From contig JAUNBN010000020.1 in assembly GCA_030527085.1 (NCBI GenBank), forward strand, positions 1,002 through 12,553: a stretch of DNA of 11,552 nucleotides, given 5' to 3'. This DNA comes from Oscillospiraceae bacterium (GTDB lineage Bacteria > Bacillota > Clostridia > Oscillospirales > Ruminococcaceae). Positions 1-6,977 of the stretch are shown here, one piece after another; positions within the stretch are counted from its first letter, which is position 1; every line of letters begins with the position of its first letter. The notes beneath the pieces are model-generated. The model had not been told where the DNA came from and ran no database searches. It saw only the letters and a program-made list of their open reading frames with translations. Position numbers and translations under genes: made by a program.

Positions 1-518
1 ATCAGTCCGTCATCGACTCCACCCGCAGTAAAAACCTCATGCAAAGCCTTATCGGGAATAAAGCAAAGGGCGGGCGCGCTCTGTCCGGTGCCGGGCGTTA
101 AGGTGTAGTCCGTAGTGACATAGTAGGTCTTTATATCCAAATTACGGTTTTTAACAAGCGCTCCTGCCATCAGCGCCGGAAAAACATGGGTGCTCACAAG
201 GGCGTCGAAGCCGCCCTCGGCACAGAAATCGAGCAGCTTGTCAGACGAGCCGGTAAGTAGTTTGTAGACCGCGGAACCTTCACAAAAGGCATCCTCGCAG
301 CCCTCGGTGCATTTATATCCGAAGCGGAAGGCAAAGGGCGCGTAGCGGTAAACCAGCGTATGCCCTCCCGAAACAAAGCGCGAAAAGGCGGGAGAGATAA
401 ACTCAAGCGCGTCCTCTGTTTGGCAGAAATGTCCCCTCGCCTCAAAGCACTCCTTTAGTGCCCTGGCTGTAGAGTTATGCCCCTCTCCCGTGTTGCAGCT
501 TAAAACTAAAACCCGCAT
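1..518 (-). CDS. MGDG-synthase-type glycosyltransferase, N-terminal part (cut by window edge)
   Basis: N-terminal 172 residues of a GT28/MGDG-synthase-like glycosyltransferase; the rest lies before base 1. Seen: the protein opens MRVLVLSCNTGEGHNS, with the GEGHN element at residues 11-15 that marks the N-terminal (acceptor) domain of processive diacylglycerol glucosyltransferases and plant-type MGDG synthases. A later FDALVSTHVFPA stretch followed by YVTTDYTLTPG fits the conserved THP/TD region of that domain. The family moves a hexose from a UDP-sugar to diacylglycerol at the inner face of the membrane. The C-terminal sugar-nucleotide domain is not visible, so the donor sugar cannot be judged. 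The ATG at 518 is chosen because the conserved beta-strand starts there and a stop codon lies two codons upstream in frame. An AAGGAG lies 12 bases upstream, slightly far. The first 44 bases overlap the end of the upstream acyltransferase-like gene, which suggests translational coupling. Confidence 0.85.
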   Translation of the reverse strand, partial: MRVLVLSCNTGEGHNSTARALKECFEARGHFCQTEDALEFISPAFSRFVSGGHTLVYRYAPFAFRFGYKCTEGCEDAFCEGSAVYKLLTGSSDKLLDFCAEGGFDALVSTHVFPALMAGALVKNRNLDIKTYYVTTDYTLTPGTGQSAPALCFIPDKALHEVFTAGGVDDGL

Positions 519-1008
519 CTGTTACTGTCTCTCCTTTCTCCCCTCTTTCCTGAGTGCAGCGCCTGAGGGCTTTTTGCAGCCTCGGGCGGTTGTAGCGCTG
601 CATGAGAATAAAGGGCAGGTTTCCCAAAAGATTGTATACCGCAAACACTGCCGCGCCGCCCGCGCCCTCCCATAGCCGGAAGCAGAAAAAACTAGCGGCG
701 ATTAGCAGTACGTGAATAAACTCGGCGACGCAGGTTTCCTCAAGCATAACCCTCAGCTTTGCTGAATCCGCCGAAAGTCCGACGCGCTTTTCAGGCATAG
801 TACGGGGTAAGACGCGGCTCATATCCGGAAGCTTATTCTGCCAGCTTTTGATGTTTAATTTATTGTAGAGCCTGCCTTCTTTTTCAAAAGTAAAGCTTTT
901 GTAGGGGAAGGCCTCGCTGTTGAACCAGCTTTTGGGCAGAAGCCTGCCCAGAACAAAGGACAGCGCGCCCGCCGCCGAAAGGTAAAGAAAACATTTTAAG
1001 AATCCCAT
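475..1008 (-). CDS. CrtO-like small membrane acyltransferase
   Basis: A 177-residue membrane protein resembling glycosyl-4,4'-diaponeurosporenoate acyltransferase (CrtO, last step of staphyloxanthin synthesis in Staphylococcus aureus). Seen: hydrophobic segments at about residues 5-24, 96-112 and 117-136; a YKSFTFEKEGRLYNK block (36-50) followed by IKSWQNKLPD (53-62); a conserved-looking E-x-x-x-AE-x-IH region (91-99); and QRYNRPRL (137-144). From memory these blocks line up in order with S. aureus CrtO. An in-frame TTG would extend the ORF to 1134, but only the ATG at 1008 has a good site (GAGGAG, 9-base spacer) and it starts right before the first membrane helix. The last ~20 residues extend past where CrtO ends and are encoded in the overlap with the glycosyltransferase gene. 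No carotenoid genes are visible, so I infer a role in acylating a glycolipid made by its neighbour; the actual substrate is unknown. Confidence 0.78.
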   Translation of the reverse strand: MGFLKCFLYLSAAGALSFVLGRLLPKSWFNSEAFPYKSFTFEKEGRLYNKLNIKSWQNKLPDMSRVLPRTMPEKRVGLSADSAKLRVMLEETCVAEFIHVLLIAASFFCFRLWEGAGGAAVFAVYNLLGNLPFILMQRYNRPRLQKALRRCTQERGEKGETVTDAGFSFKLQHGRGA

Positions 1009-1352
1009 GGACGCCGTCTCCTCAAGGCTTATTCTCCCCGCATATTGCCGCTCAATACCGGAAGCCGTCTGCGCCGGCGGGAGCGTAACGCCTCTCAAGG
1101 TCAGATTAGTTTTGAAAACGCAAGCTAGTATCAACTCTCTTTCAATTTTTGTTGAAATTATTTGACAGGGTGTATATCTCCCCCGCCGAAAATAATGTCT
1201 TGGGTCCCCGGAGAGGAAAATATACTAAATTGAGTTTGCGCAGTTGGAATAAAAAAAGAACGCAGCTTTATTGAGCCGCGTTCCATTGCGATTATAAGCG
1301 TCTATGCCTTAAGGCTTAATGGGTCTGAAGGCAGGTGCTGTGCTGCGCCCTT
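1009..1352. other. Intergenic region between GH25 gene and acyltransferase gene
   Basis: This gap holds the GH25 terminator (1251-1283), a short palindrome GCCTTAAGGC at 1306-1315, and the presumed promoter/leader of the acyltransferase-glycosyltransferase pair. An AT-rich inverted repeat, TTTCAA-6-TTGAAA (1140-1157), lies about 130 bases upstream of the 1008 start. A TTGACA at 1162-1167 is on the plus strand and has no properly spaced -10, so I do not call it. On the minus strand I find no convincing -35/-10 pair, so the promoter of the pair is not located. Confidence 0.4.
1251..1283 (-). terminator. Intrinsic terminator of the GH25 gene
   Basis: On the minus strand GAACGCGGC and GCTGCGTTC form a 9-bp stem with one G-T wobble (bases 1283-1275 and 1266-1258) and an 8-base loop. 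Seven T follow immediately (1257-1251). It lies about 70 bases after the GH25 stop codon and separates that gene from the pair downstream. Confidence 0.85.
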
Positions 1353-2396
1353 TCAGGCGGAATAGTCGAAAAAAGCGATGTTGAGGTCTACGTTGCCGGA
1401 AATGCCGTCCACAGCGCCGGTATGGGTGTACTGCCAGATAGTGTATTCATAGGGGTAGTGCGGACGGGAGAAATACTGCGCGAACCATTTGTCGTAATCC
1501 TCAAGCCGGTCGAGTTCCATATTTTCCGCGAACCAGCGCATATTGCCGTAAATCATCGGCGTATAGCCCGCCTGCTTCACGCGCTCGCAGAAGGCTATTG
1601 CTATATCGGTCTTCTGAGCGGCGCTGAGCGCCAGCGTGCGCGAGGTTGAGGAGTTAACCTCCTCCATATCAAAGACCACGGGCCAGCTTATCTCGTAACC
1701 CTCGATGCGCTCGAGTACGAACTCGGCCTCCTCCACCGCCTCGGCCTCCGTAGCGGCCTGGGAGTAGAAGTAAACCCCTATGGGCATACCCGCCTCTGTC
1801 GCGCCCTTCAAATTCGTCTCCAGGTTCTCGTCCTCAAAGACTGTACCGCTCTCGTAGCCTCTGAGTCCCGCGCGGATTATCGCGAAATCTATCCCCGCGG
1901 CTCTTACCGCGGCCCAGTCGATATCGCCCTGGAAGACGGAAACGTCTATGCCCGCAAGAGCCTCGCTGCCGTCGGGCATGGTATAGGTCTTAAAGCTAGT
2001 GCCTTCAACAGCGCTGAAGCCGTCGCGGTCTATGCTGTTAAGGGCGAGAGCGGGGTCGAGCTCGCGGTAGACTATCTCGCCCGAGAGGTCGGTGTAGACC
2101 ATGTACTCGGGAAAGAGGCGCGACATCATATCCGTAAGCGAACTTGCCTCATGCGCCCAGGTTTGCAGCTCCGGCAGCGAGATGAGCTTGCCGCCGTCAG
2201 GCGCGCTGATTACTCCCTCCTGGCCAGAAAGCGCGGAAAACTCAGCGCTCAGCTCGTCGTAGCTCGCTTTGAGCCGCGCGCGGTTGATTACCAAGAGCAC
2301 CACTGCCGCCAGCAGCAGCACGATAATTATTATAAACAACAGCGCACTCCCGCCGCTTCTTTTCGCCCGGGGGCGCTGTTCCCTGCTTCTTTCCAT
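1353..2396 (-). CDS. Membrane-anchored GH25 lysozyme (N-acetylmuramidase)
   Basis: A 347-residue protein with a basic N-terminus (1-14), one transmembrane segment (about 17-37), a short predicted helical/coiled linker (38-60), a spacer of about 85 residues, and a GH25 domain from about residue 147 to the end. Seen: the GH25 opening strand GIDVSVFQGDIDW (149-161, D151), DFAIIRAG (170-177), the active-site strand WPVVFDMEE (238-246, D243 and E245 as the expected catalytic pair), and the family-typical end WQYTHTGAVDGISGNVDLN (321-339). GH25 enzymes cleave the beta-1,4 bond between N-acetylmuramic acid and N-acetylglucosamine in peptidoglycan. The single N-terminal helix without a cleavage site suggests a type II anchored enzyme facing the wall, so cell-wall remodelling is the likely role. 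No holin or phage genes are nearby. The ATG at 2396 has GGGGAG six bases upstream. It has its own promoter and terminator, so it is probably a single-gene unit. Confidence 0.93.
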   Translation of the reverse strand: MERSREQRPRAKRSGGSALLFIIIIVLLLAAVVLLVINRARLKASYDELSAEFSALSGQEGVISAPDGGKLISLPELQTWAHEASSLTDMMSRLFPEYMVYTDLSGEIVYRELDPALALNSIDRDGFSAVEGTSFKTYTMPDGSEALAGIDVSVFQGDIDWAAVRAAGIDFAIIRAGLRGYESGTVFEDENLETNLKGATEAGMPIGVYFYSQAATEAEAVEEAEFVLERIEGYEISWPVVFDMEEVNSSTSRTLALSAAQKTDIAIAFCERVKQAGYTPMIYGNMRWFAENMELDRLEDYDKWFAQYFSRPHYPYEYTIWQYTHTGAVDGISGNVDLNIAFFDYSA

Positions 2397-2430
2397 ATCC
2401 GGCTCCCCACTTATTCTGCATATTTTGTCA

Positions 2431-2439
2431 ATTATAACA
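2431..2439 (-). promoter_or_regulatory. Extended -10 promoter of the GH25 gene
   Basis: The minus strand reads TGTTATAAT (TG-n-TATAAT, a perfect extended -10 box) about 35 bases upstream of the ATG at 2396. No good -35 hexamer sits 17 bases further upstream, which is tolerated by sigma-A with an extended -10. The predicted leader is about 28 bases and contains the GGGGAG ribosome binding site. Confidence 0.7.
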
Positions 2440-2442
2440 TAT

Positions 2443-2475
2443 AAAGAAAAAGATTTCTTGCGAGCACGAAGAAAT
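2443..2475 (-). terminator. Possible second, weaker terminator after the ABC operon
   Basis: The minus strand has an AT-rich 7-bp inverted repeat, ATTTCTT and AAGAAAT (2475-2469 and 2459-2453), with a 9-base loop, followed by CTTTTTCTTT. It lies after the main terminator at 2502-2534 and just upstream of the GH25 -10 box. It may back up the main terminator, or be chance in an AT-rich promoter region. Confidence 0.3.
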
Positions 2476-2501
2476 GGAGTGACCCTAGAAGGGAGGATAT
2501 T

Positions 2502-2534
2502 AAAAACCCGACCCTCGCTAAAACGAAGGCCGGG
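2502..2534 (-). terminator. Strong intrinsic terminator of the ABC importer operon
   Basis: On the minus strand CCCGGCCTTCG and CGAGGGTCGGG form an 11-bp stem with two wobble pairs and a 6-base loop (2534-2507), followed by TTTTT (2506-2502). It lies 56 bases after the stop codon of the last permease gene. The plus-strand side lacks a proper T tract, so it acts in the minus direction. Confidence 0.9.
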
Positions 2535-2589
2535 CTTTCATGATTGATTTCAGACTTTTAGCGGCTGTCTGAAGAATCTATTCGAATCT

Positions 2590-4107
2590 TCAGTTCGCCT
2601 CGGCTTCAATCACGGCGACTTCGGGGTCGCTCTTGCCGGGCTTGCCGCTGCTGTGCCTTGATTTAACGGACTTCCAGGCGTGCATGGCCAGCGATACGGT
2701 TATTACGCCGTAGGAGATGAACATGCGGATGTATTCGCTTATGGCCGAGTCGCCGACTATCTCGGTGGCGGCGAGCGGGGCCACGACGAAGAGGGTGTGG
2801 AAGAGGATAACGCCTATTACGGCCTGCTTGTTTGTGGCCTTCTGGACGTTCGCTCCGCCCACAAGTATGGCCGCTACGGCGTAGAGGCCGACATTGGACT
2901 GCTGCTGAACTGTGTTGAAGGTGCCCAGATTCTGCAGGAAGATGAGCTGTCCCCAGGCTGCGAGCACCGTGGAAATGCAAGTGGCGATTATGCGCGTCTT
3001 ATCTACGTTCACTCCCGCCGAAACGGCAACCGCCCGGCTCTGGCCGACGGTGCGCATCTCCTGCCCGAGCTTGGTGCCCAATATCCAGTTATTGAACATA
3101 CAGAAGAGCACTATGATGGCGTAGGTGAGCGCCGGAAGCTGGACGGCCTGCGTTATCTGGTAGATAGCGTTTATATAGGTTGCCGCGTAGACGGCGACGC
3201 ACAGCGCGCAGAGCAAAACGGTCTTCTTGACGTTCACTTCCCTGCCAGCCCGCCTGTCTATCAGGAGCTTCGCAACAAGATAGATAACAGCCACGACAGC
3301 GCCGATGCACAGCGCATCGGTAAGGCGCAGCCTGGTGCCGCCGACAACGCTCTGTACTATCGGCAGGTTCCCGATAAGGAAGCTTACGGCCAGCAGCACC
3401 GCAGCGCCGATTATTTTGACGAGCGAGGCGCGCTGGTCAAACTTGCCCTTTGTCTTCTTTTGATAAATGAGGTTTATCAGCTCGCCGAGTATGGTTACGA
3501 TAAAGAGCAGCCTGAGCGTCACGAGGAAGCTCACGTCGTCGAGCGCGTATTTGATGTTGCCCGTGAGGTCGAAGGCGTTGCGCAGGCCGAAGCCGCGGGG
3601 CAGCAGGTTCGGGTCGTCGTAGGGGATAACGCCTCCGATGATGTAAAGGACGAAGAGGCGGTAAACGCCGTCTGCAAAGAAGGCGAGCACGAGACCCGCG
3701 ACCATCTCAGCGCCCTTGGTGTTGTTGTAGAGCTTGCCCAAAAGCCAGCCGAAGAAAATAGCCAGCGGCGTACACATGAGCACGCAAAGCAGGAAGCCCT
3801 CTATGCCTGTAAAGCCCCAGTGGACTATCCAGAAAATGGCTATCTGGGCGGCAATGGCTCCGACAACTATACCGAAGTTCATGCCGAGGCCCGCAAGGCA
3901 GGGTACTATGAGCGCGAGCACCAGACAGGTGTTGCGCCCGAAGCGGGTAAAGACCTCCGCCGCTATATAGGAAACCGAGGTGTCGGCTATAAGCGTACAG
4001 GCGGTGCAGAGGATTATAAACAGTACGATGACCTTGTTGTCAAACAGAACGGAGAGCAGTCCGCTTTTGGCCGGTTTCACGAGCGGGCTTGTGTTTTTAT
4101 CAGTCAC
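2590..4107 (-). CDS. ABC transporter permease (RbsC/BPD_transp_2 type), second subunit
   Basis: A 505-residue polytopic inner-membrane protein, one of two permease subunits of the importer. Seen: many hydrophobic segments from about residue 28, and the family's cytoplasmic coupling region GQSRAVAVSAGVNVDKTRI followed by AAILVGGANVQKA, which parallels the same region of the neighbouring permease. It is longer than typical RbsC-type permeases (about 300-350); the extra length lies in an internal stretch between helices and a charged C-terminal tail (KSRHSSGKPGKSDPEVAV). Start choice: an in-frame GTG at 4116 overlaps the Shine-Dalgarno sequence GAGAGG (4121-4116) itself, whereas the GTG at 4107 sits 8 bases after it, so 4107 is preferred. 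This gives an 8-base overlap (GTGACTGA) with the upstream permease, a sign of translational coupling. Family knowledge places such permeases in carbohydrate and nucleoside uptake; the substrate here is unknown. Confidence 0.9.
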   Translation of the reverse strand: MTDKNTSPLVKPAKSGLLSVLFDNKVIVLFIILCTACTLIADTSVSYIAAEVFTRFGRNTCLVLALIVPCLAGLGMNFGIVVGAIAAQIAIFWIVHWGFTGIEGFLLCVLMCTPLAIFFGWLLGKLYNNTKGAEMVAGLVLAFFADGVYRLFVLYIIGGVIPYDDPNLLPRGFGLRNAFDLTGNIKYALDDVSFLVTLRLLFIVTILGELINLIYQKKTKGKFDQRASLVKIIGAAVLLAVSFLIGNLPIVQSVVGGTRLRLTDALCIGAVVAVIYLVAKLLIDRRAGREVNVKKTVLLCALCVAVYAATYINAIYQITQAVQLPALTYAIIVLFCMFNNWILGTKLGQEMRTVGQSRAVAVSAGVNVDKTRIIATCISTVLAAWGQLIFLQNLGTFNTVQQQSNVGLYAVAAILVGGANVQKATNKQAVIGVILFHTLFVVAPLAATEIVGDSAISEYIRMFISYGVITVSLAMHAWKSVKSRHSSGKPGKSDPEVAVIEAEAN

Positions 4108-5191
4108 TCGAAACACCTCTCTTTACCTTGGTGAGCGCGTAGACGATAACGCCGTTTTGGATTATCTGGCGTACCGTGTCAGAAATGTCCGTTCCCGCGA
4201 GCAGGTAGTTGGAAACGGGCGGGGTCATAAGGATTAGGCCCTGGAAGAGGAAGGTACCGATAATAACATGACTTATCCTCGCCTTCGAGGTAGTAGCGCC
4301 GCCTATGAGAACCGAGGCCACGCACTGGAAGCCCATCGCGAGCGGCGCGGTGTAGGCCTGCAGGAAGCCGAAGCCCTGTGTGTAGACTATTATGCCCACG
4401 GCGCCGAGCATGGTGGAAATAGCTACGCCGTTTATGCGCATCTTATCTACGTTTATTCCGCTCGCCCGCGCGAACTGCGGGTTTTCGCCCGCGGCGCTAA
4501 TGGCCTTGCCGGTCTTGGTCTTGAAGAAGACAAAGACGATAAAGCACATCAGGAAGAAGAACACGAGTATGCCCGTAGGCACGAACACGCCGCTCTCCCC
4601 GCCGATGTAGAAACCGCCGGCGTTGTTGAGAAGCTGGCCGAAGCTCGACTCCATGCTCACCTGATTGCGGACGCCCTTGCCGCCAAGCGGCCACATTATC
4701 TCGCCGCTGCTGAAGGGGGCGCGGAACCAGAGTATGCACATGAGGTAGATGACCGAGTAGCCTATATAGGTCGTGACGGTCATTTCCGAGCCCTTTACGC
4801 TGTTTAGTATCTTGCCGTAGCCCACGCCCACAAACCAGGCGAGGAAGGCGCTGATCAGCATGGAAATAAACATTGATATCCAGGAACCCCAGCCGGGCAT
4901 CGAGGCGTTTATCGCTCCCGCAACGTCGAACTCGATAACGAGCAGCGTGCCCAGCAGTCCGCAGACTATGCCGAGGCTGACGCCGAAGTTCGGCCCCACG
5001 CCGCAGTTTATAGAGGGCACCATCGCCAGCACGAGAACGCCCCACATACCCCAGTATTTGAGGACGCTGCCTATGTAGGAGGTGACGTTGAGATTGTTAA
5101 CATAGGCGAGAAAGACTATAAACGAGAAGAAGAGGAAGATAATAAGTCTCGGTATGCCTATCTTGTCGAGGGTCTTTTTAAAGTCGCTCAC
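4100..5191 (-). CDS. ABC transporter permease (RbsC/BPD_transp_2 type), first subunit
   Basis: A 363-residue polytopic membrane protein. Seen: a first hydrophobic segment at residues 14-31 (LIIFLFFSFIVFLAYV), further segments across the length, and the permease coupling motif GENPQFARASGINVDKMRI followed by ASVLIGGATTSKA near the C-terminus. The same two motifs recur in the neighbouring permease, so the two are diverged paralogues that probably form a heterodimeric channel. The start is a GTG at 5191 with AGGAGGTG eight bases upstream; its GTGA overlaps the TGA of the ATPase gene by 4 bases, so the two are translationally coupled. Third gene of the importer operon. The transported substrate cannot be deduced. 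Confidence 0.92.
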   Translation of the reverse strand: MSDFKKTLDKIGIPRLIIFLFFSFIVFLAYVNNLNVTSYIGSVLKYWGMWGVLVLAMVPSINCGVGPNFGVSLGIVCGLLGTLLVIEFDVAGAINASMPGWGSWISMFISMLISAFLAWFVGVGYGKILNSVKGSEMTVTTYIGYSVIYLMCILWFRAPFSSGEIMWPLGGKGVRNQVSMESSFGQLLNNAGGFYIGGESGVFVPTGILVFFFLMCFIVFVFFKTKTGKAISAAGENPQFARASGINVDKMRINGVAISTMLGAVGIIVYTQGFGFLQAYTAPLAMGFQCVASVLIGGATTSKARISHVIIGTFLFQGLILMTPPVSNYLLAGTDISDTVRQIIQNGVIVYALTKVKRGVSSD

Positions 5192-6783
5192 TGCACGTCC
5201 ACCTCCTTTACTCCGGACATTGCAAGTCCGAACTTCGCGTCGCTGTCGTCGGGCTTGAGTATGGCTGTTATGGTGCCGTCGGAGACCATCGCTATCCTGT
5301 CGCAGAGGCTGCGCAGCTCGTTGAGCTCCGAGCTCACCATGATTATCGTAAGCCCCTGCTCGCGGTTAAGCTTAACGAGCAGCTCGAGCACCAGCTTTTT
5401 CGCGCCGATGTCTATGCCCCTCGTGGGCTCTGAAACTATGAGCAGCCTCGGGTTCATGGTAAGCGCCCGCGCCAGACAGACCTTCTGCTGATTGCCGCCC
5501 GAGAGACGGCCGGCGGCCTGGTCGGCGCCGGTGCAGCGAATATCGAGCGTCTCTATCATCTTCTGGGCGTGCTCCTTGGCCTCGCGGGCGTTATAGAGCT
5601 TCATGAAGCCGAGGTTGGTGAGGAAGCGGTCCTCGACCTCCATCGCCGTGAAGACGACGTTTTCCTCAATGGAGCCGTCGAGCAGAAGCCCCACCCCGCG
5701 CCTGTCCTCTGAAACGAAGGCTATGCCTTTTTTGAGAGCGTCGCCGAGCTTGTTTACATTCAGAGGCTCGCCCTCGAACTCGATAGTTCCGCTGGCGGGA
5801 TACAGCCCCATAATTCCGTTGGGAACGCCTATCTTGCCCTGTCCGGCGAGGCCGCCTATGCCGAAAATTTCACCGCGGTAGACGTCGAGGTCGAGATTTC
5901 TCACCTTCTCGCCGGGCATTTCGACATTGTAGTCCCGAAGCTTCAGCACCACGTCGCCGGAGTCGATATGCCTTCCCACGTCCTCTAGCTCAACGAGCTT
6001 TTCGACGGTTCGGCCTATCATCATCTCAGCCACCTTGGCGGCTGTGGTTTCTTTGGTTTCCAGCCGCGCGACAAAGGAGCCGTCGCGAAGTATTGTTATG
6101 CTGTCGCTCACGGCTATTATCTCATCGATGCGGTGGGTTATAAATATTATCGCTATGCCCTTTTTCGCAATCTCGCGCATGGCCTCGAGCAGGCGGTCGG
6201 CCTCGCTCTCGGTAAGCACGGCGGTGGGCTCGTCGAAAATAAGCAGTTTTATATTGGTCTTGTCTATCTCTCGGGCTATCTCTATAAACTGCAGATAGCC
6301 TACGGGCAGCCCGGCCACGAGGGTGTATTCCTCTATGCCGAGGCCCACTGTGTCGAGAGCCTCGCGCGACTCTTTAGCCATCTGCTTCCAGTCCAGGCTC
6401 TTCAGCTCGTCGCCGAAGATTTGGCTGGCAACTGTTGGAACGGTTATTTCGCGCCCGAGCTTTATATTTTCGGTTATGTTGAAGCCGGGGATAAGCATGA
6501 ACTCCTGATGAACCATACCTATGCCGAGCTCCATGGCCTTTTGCGGGCCGTCGATGACTACGGGCTCGCCGCAGAACTCTACGCTGCCCTCGAAGCCGCC
6601 GGTATTGAAAATTACCGGCATTCCGAAAAGGACGTTCATAAGGGTGGATTTACCCGCCCCGTTTTCGCCCATCAGCGCGTGTACTTCGCCGGGCTTAACG
6701 CTTAAGTGAACGTCCTTGAGCACGCGGTTGCCCGCGAATTCCTTGGAGATGTTCTCCATTTTAAGTACATATTCTTTATCCAT
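5188..6783 (-). CDS. ABC transporter ATP-binding protein, double domain (RbsA/MglA-like)
   Basis: A 531-residue cytoplasmic ATPase with two fused nucleotide-binding domains, as in sugar and nucleoside importers. N-half: Walker A GENGAGKST (39-47), Q-loop Q93, Walker B LLIFDEP (180-186), H-loop THR (216-218). Its signature is degenerate: PVGYLQ at 160-165 where LSxGQ is usual. C-half: degenerate Walker A GLAGQGKIG (311-319), a full signature LSGGNQQ (427-433), Walker B LLIVSEP (447-453) with Ser in place of the usual Asp, followed by TRGIDIGAK, and no H-loop His. A C-half with a lost Walker A is normal for this family, so one complete ATP site (N-half Walker A with C-half signature) is expected. 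The ATG at 6783 has AAGGAG seven bases upstream. Second gene of the importer operon, 194 bases after the binding-protein gene. Confidence 0.95.
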   Translation of the reverse strand: MDKEYVLKMENISKEFAGNRVLKDVHLSVKPGEVHALMGENGAGKSTLMNVLFGMPVIFNTGGFEGSVEFCGEPVVIDGPQKAMELGIGMVHQEFMLIPGFNITENIKLGREITVPTVASQIFGDELKSLDWKQMAKESREALDTVGLGIEEYTLVAGLPVGYLQFIEIAREIDKTNIKLLIFDEPTAVLTESEADRLLEAMREIAKKGIAIIFITHRIDEIIAVSDSITILRDGSFVARLETKETTAAKVAEMMIGRTVEKLVELEDVGRHIDSGDVVLKLRDYNVEMPGEKVRNLDLDVYRGEIFGIGGLAGQGKIGVPNGIMGLYPASGTIEFEGEPLNVNKLGDALKKGIAFVSEDRRGVGLLLDGSIEENVVFTAMEVEDRFLTNLGFMKLYNAREAKEHAQKMIETLDIRCTGADQAAGRLSGGNQQKVCLARALTMNPRLLIVSEPTRGIDIGAKKLVLELLVKLNREQGLTIIMVSSELNELRSLCDRIAMVSDGTITAILKPDDSDAKFGLAMSGVKEVDVQ

Positions 6784-6850
6784 AGCATCACTCCTTGAAG
6801 CTTTTCCCCGCGGGCCCCTTAGGGACTTTTTTTGTCTGTTTTAAGCGGAG

Positions 6851-6928
6851 AAAACCGGACCTTCAGGCCGGTTGGGGTAGGGATAAATCAAAGTGCGCCC
6901 GCCGACCACTCTGCGGCGGCGGGCGCAC
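6851..6928 (-). promoter_or_regulatory. Attenuator-like double hairpin between binding protein and ATPase genes
   Basis: The minus strand has a perfect 12-bp stem, GTGCGCCCGCCG with CGGCGGGCGCAC (6928-6917 and 6904-6893, 12-base loop), followed by TTTGATTT. A second hairpin follows: AACCGG with CCGGTT (6873-6868 and 6858-6853), trailed by TTCT. The T tracts are weak, so partial termination or protection of the upstream mRNA from 3' exonucleases is more likely than full stop. Such a structure commonly raises the level of a binding protein above that of its membrane subunits. Confidence 0.65.
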
Positions 6929-6977
6929 AGATTTTCAGTGCCTCAGGACTGCCATAGTCCCGAATTTGGAGCCGAAC

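Noticed and set aside
475..1008. Carotenoid (staphyloxanthin-like) biosynthesis cluster
   Set aside because: Only the CrtO-like gene is present; no desaturase, synthase or oxidase genes appear in the window.
1009..1134. In-frame N-terminal extension of the acyltransferase to a TTG at 1134
   Set aside because: Poor ribosome binding site, no hydrophobic or conserved content, whereas the ATG at 1008 has GAGGAG with good spacing.
1353..2396. GH25 gene as a phage endolysin or part of a prophage
   Set aside because: It has an N-terminal membrane anchor, its own promoter and terminator, and there are no holin, tail or integrase genes nearby.
2569..2593. Hairpin over the stop codon of the last permease (CTGAAGA/TCTTCAG arms)
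   Set aside because: A 7-bp arm with a mismatch and no T tract; the real terminator is 35 bases further on. Probably chance.
2680..4134. Plus-strand open frame of about 484 codons opposite the second permease
   Set aside because: Antisense to a clear permease; the translation is hydrophilic and lacks any recognisable domain or ribosome binding site.
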